Positions 63,076 to 64,000 of a stretch of DNA of 64,000 bases are shown in pieces (position 1 is the stretch's first letter; every line of letters starts with the position of its first letter). This DNA comes from an uncultured Mitsuokella sp. (GTDB taxonomy: Bacteria > Bacillota > Negativicutes > Selenomonadales > Selenomonadaceae). The stretch spans positions 1 to 64,000 of the forward strand of contig CAMCRT010000004.1 in NCBI GenBank assembly GCA_945877355.1, in the 5' to 3' direction. Both the position numbers and the translations under genes were made by a program. Below the pieces are notes generated by a model. The model was not told where the DNA came from. It saw only the letters and a program-made list of their open reading frames with translations, and did no database searches.

Positions 63076-64000
63076 TTGGAAGCCATGTTCCTATCGCGAT
63101 GGCAGTTCGCCATCACAACGGTCTACCACTTCCTGTTCGTCCCCGTGACACTCGGCCTCTCCGTCTTTGTCGCACTGCTTGAGACATGCTATGTGCGCAC
63201 GAAGAAGCCGGAGTGGAAGGGTGCGTGCAAGAAGCTCGTCCAGTTCTTCGGCGCACTCTTCATCATCAACTTCTCCATGGGTGTCGTCACCGGTATCGTG
63301 CAGGAGTTCCACTTCGGCATGAACTGGTCGGAATACGCCCGCTTCATGGGCGACATCTTCGGCGCCCCGCTGGCCCTCGAGGCCCTCACTGCCTTCTTCC
63401 TGGAGTCCACCATGCTCGGCGTCTGGATCTTCGGCTGGAAGCGCCTGTCGGAGAAGGCCCACTGCGTGACGATTTGGCTTGTGGCCATCGCCAGCAACCT
63501 GTCCGCCTTCTGGATCCTGGTGGCGAACTCCTTCATGCAGCATCCGGTGGGCTACGTGCTCAACAATGGCCGCGCGGAGATGCAGGACTTCTTCGCGCTG
63601 CTCACGAACCACTACGTCCTCGGCGAGTACACCCACACCTTCTTCGCAGGGTGGGCTACGGCAGGCTTCGTGGTCGTCGCCGTGTCCGCCTGGAAGGTGC
63701 TCCACGACGAGAAGTCCCGCAACGCCTTCCGCCAGACCCTGAAGAGCGGCGCCCTCTTCATGCTCATCGGCCTTCTGTGCTCTGCTGGCACGGGTCACTT
63801 CCATGCCCAGTATCTCGAGCAGGCAAACCCAATGAAGCTCGCAGCGATGGAAGCCCTCTGGGAGGATGAAAATCCTGCCCCCTTTGCCGTCTATGCGAAT
63901 ATCAATGAAAAGACCCACAAGAACGACTCGGAACTCACCATCCCCGGCCTCTTCTCCTTCATGGTCTACAACACGCCCTCGGGAGAGGTTCGCGGCATGA
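63076..64000 (+). CDS. cydA: cytochrome bd ubiquinol/menaquinol oxidase subunit I, N-terminal part (runs off the window edge), TTG start
   Basis: (M)EAMFLSRWQFAITTVYHFLFVPVTLGLSVFVALLETCYVRTKKPEW..., AAGGAGG RBS 8 nt before TTG; absent from the ORF track because partial. Confidence 0.95.
   Translation, partial: MEAMFLSRWQFAITTVYHFLFVPVTLGLSVFVALLETCYVRTKKPEWKGACKKLVQFFGALFIINFSMGVVTGIVQEFHFGMNWSEYARFMGDIFGAPLALEALTAFFLESTMLGVWIFGWKRLSEKAHCVTIWLVAIASNLSAFWILVANSFMQHPVGYVLNNGRAEMQDFFALLTNHYVLGEYTHTFFAGWATAGFVVVAVSAWKVLHDEKSRNAFRQTLKSGALFMLIGLLCSAGTGHFHAQYLEQANPMKLAAMEALWEDENPAPFAVYANINEKTHKNDSELTIPGLFSFMVYNTPSGEVRGM

Overview
GC-rich chromosomal window, probably from a diderm Firmicute (Negativicutes, Selenomonas-like). 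That assignment is inferred from gene content, Gram-positive-style promoters and RBSs, and the presence of a secretin and RND pump; it was not tested by search. Contents left to right: a menaquinone/Tat block (ubiD-like partial, tatC, two tatA-like genes, polyprenyl synthase); a near-complete alpha/spc/S10/str ribosomal superoperon on the minus strand (rplQ to rpsL plus an L7Ae-like gene); tkt; a HEPN/MNT pair; aroH; a YgbA-like gene; sucCD; an Fe-ADH; galM; a heme/siroheme operon (hemL, hemB, cobA-hemD, hemC, hemA, sirC-like); an orphan response regulator; a cluster with secretin, PilP/GspC-like, unknown membrane proteins and a tandem AAA ATPase; a methionine-gamma-lyase-family gene; a glycosyltransferase; glnB-amtB; an RND pump with divergent marR; an orphan dhaL; gltX with two tandem tRNA-Glu genes; tauE-like; prs; glmU; gntR; ispE; a degenerate P-type ATPase; and cydA (partial). 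The observations most worth checking are: (1) an amtB leader with two AAAGGC hexaloop hairpins and two terminator-like hairpins, resembling ANTAR-antiterminator target RNAs; (2) a P1B-ATPase-like gene that has lost every catalytic motif and is split by one in-frame amber codon; (3) an apparent deletion junction joining a truncated AAA ATPase to a membrane protein, inside an unassigned secretin-containing cluster. No CRISPR array, transposase or prophage was seen.
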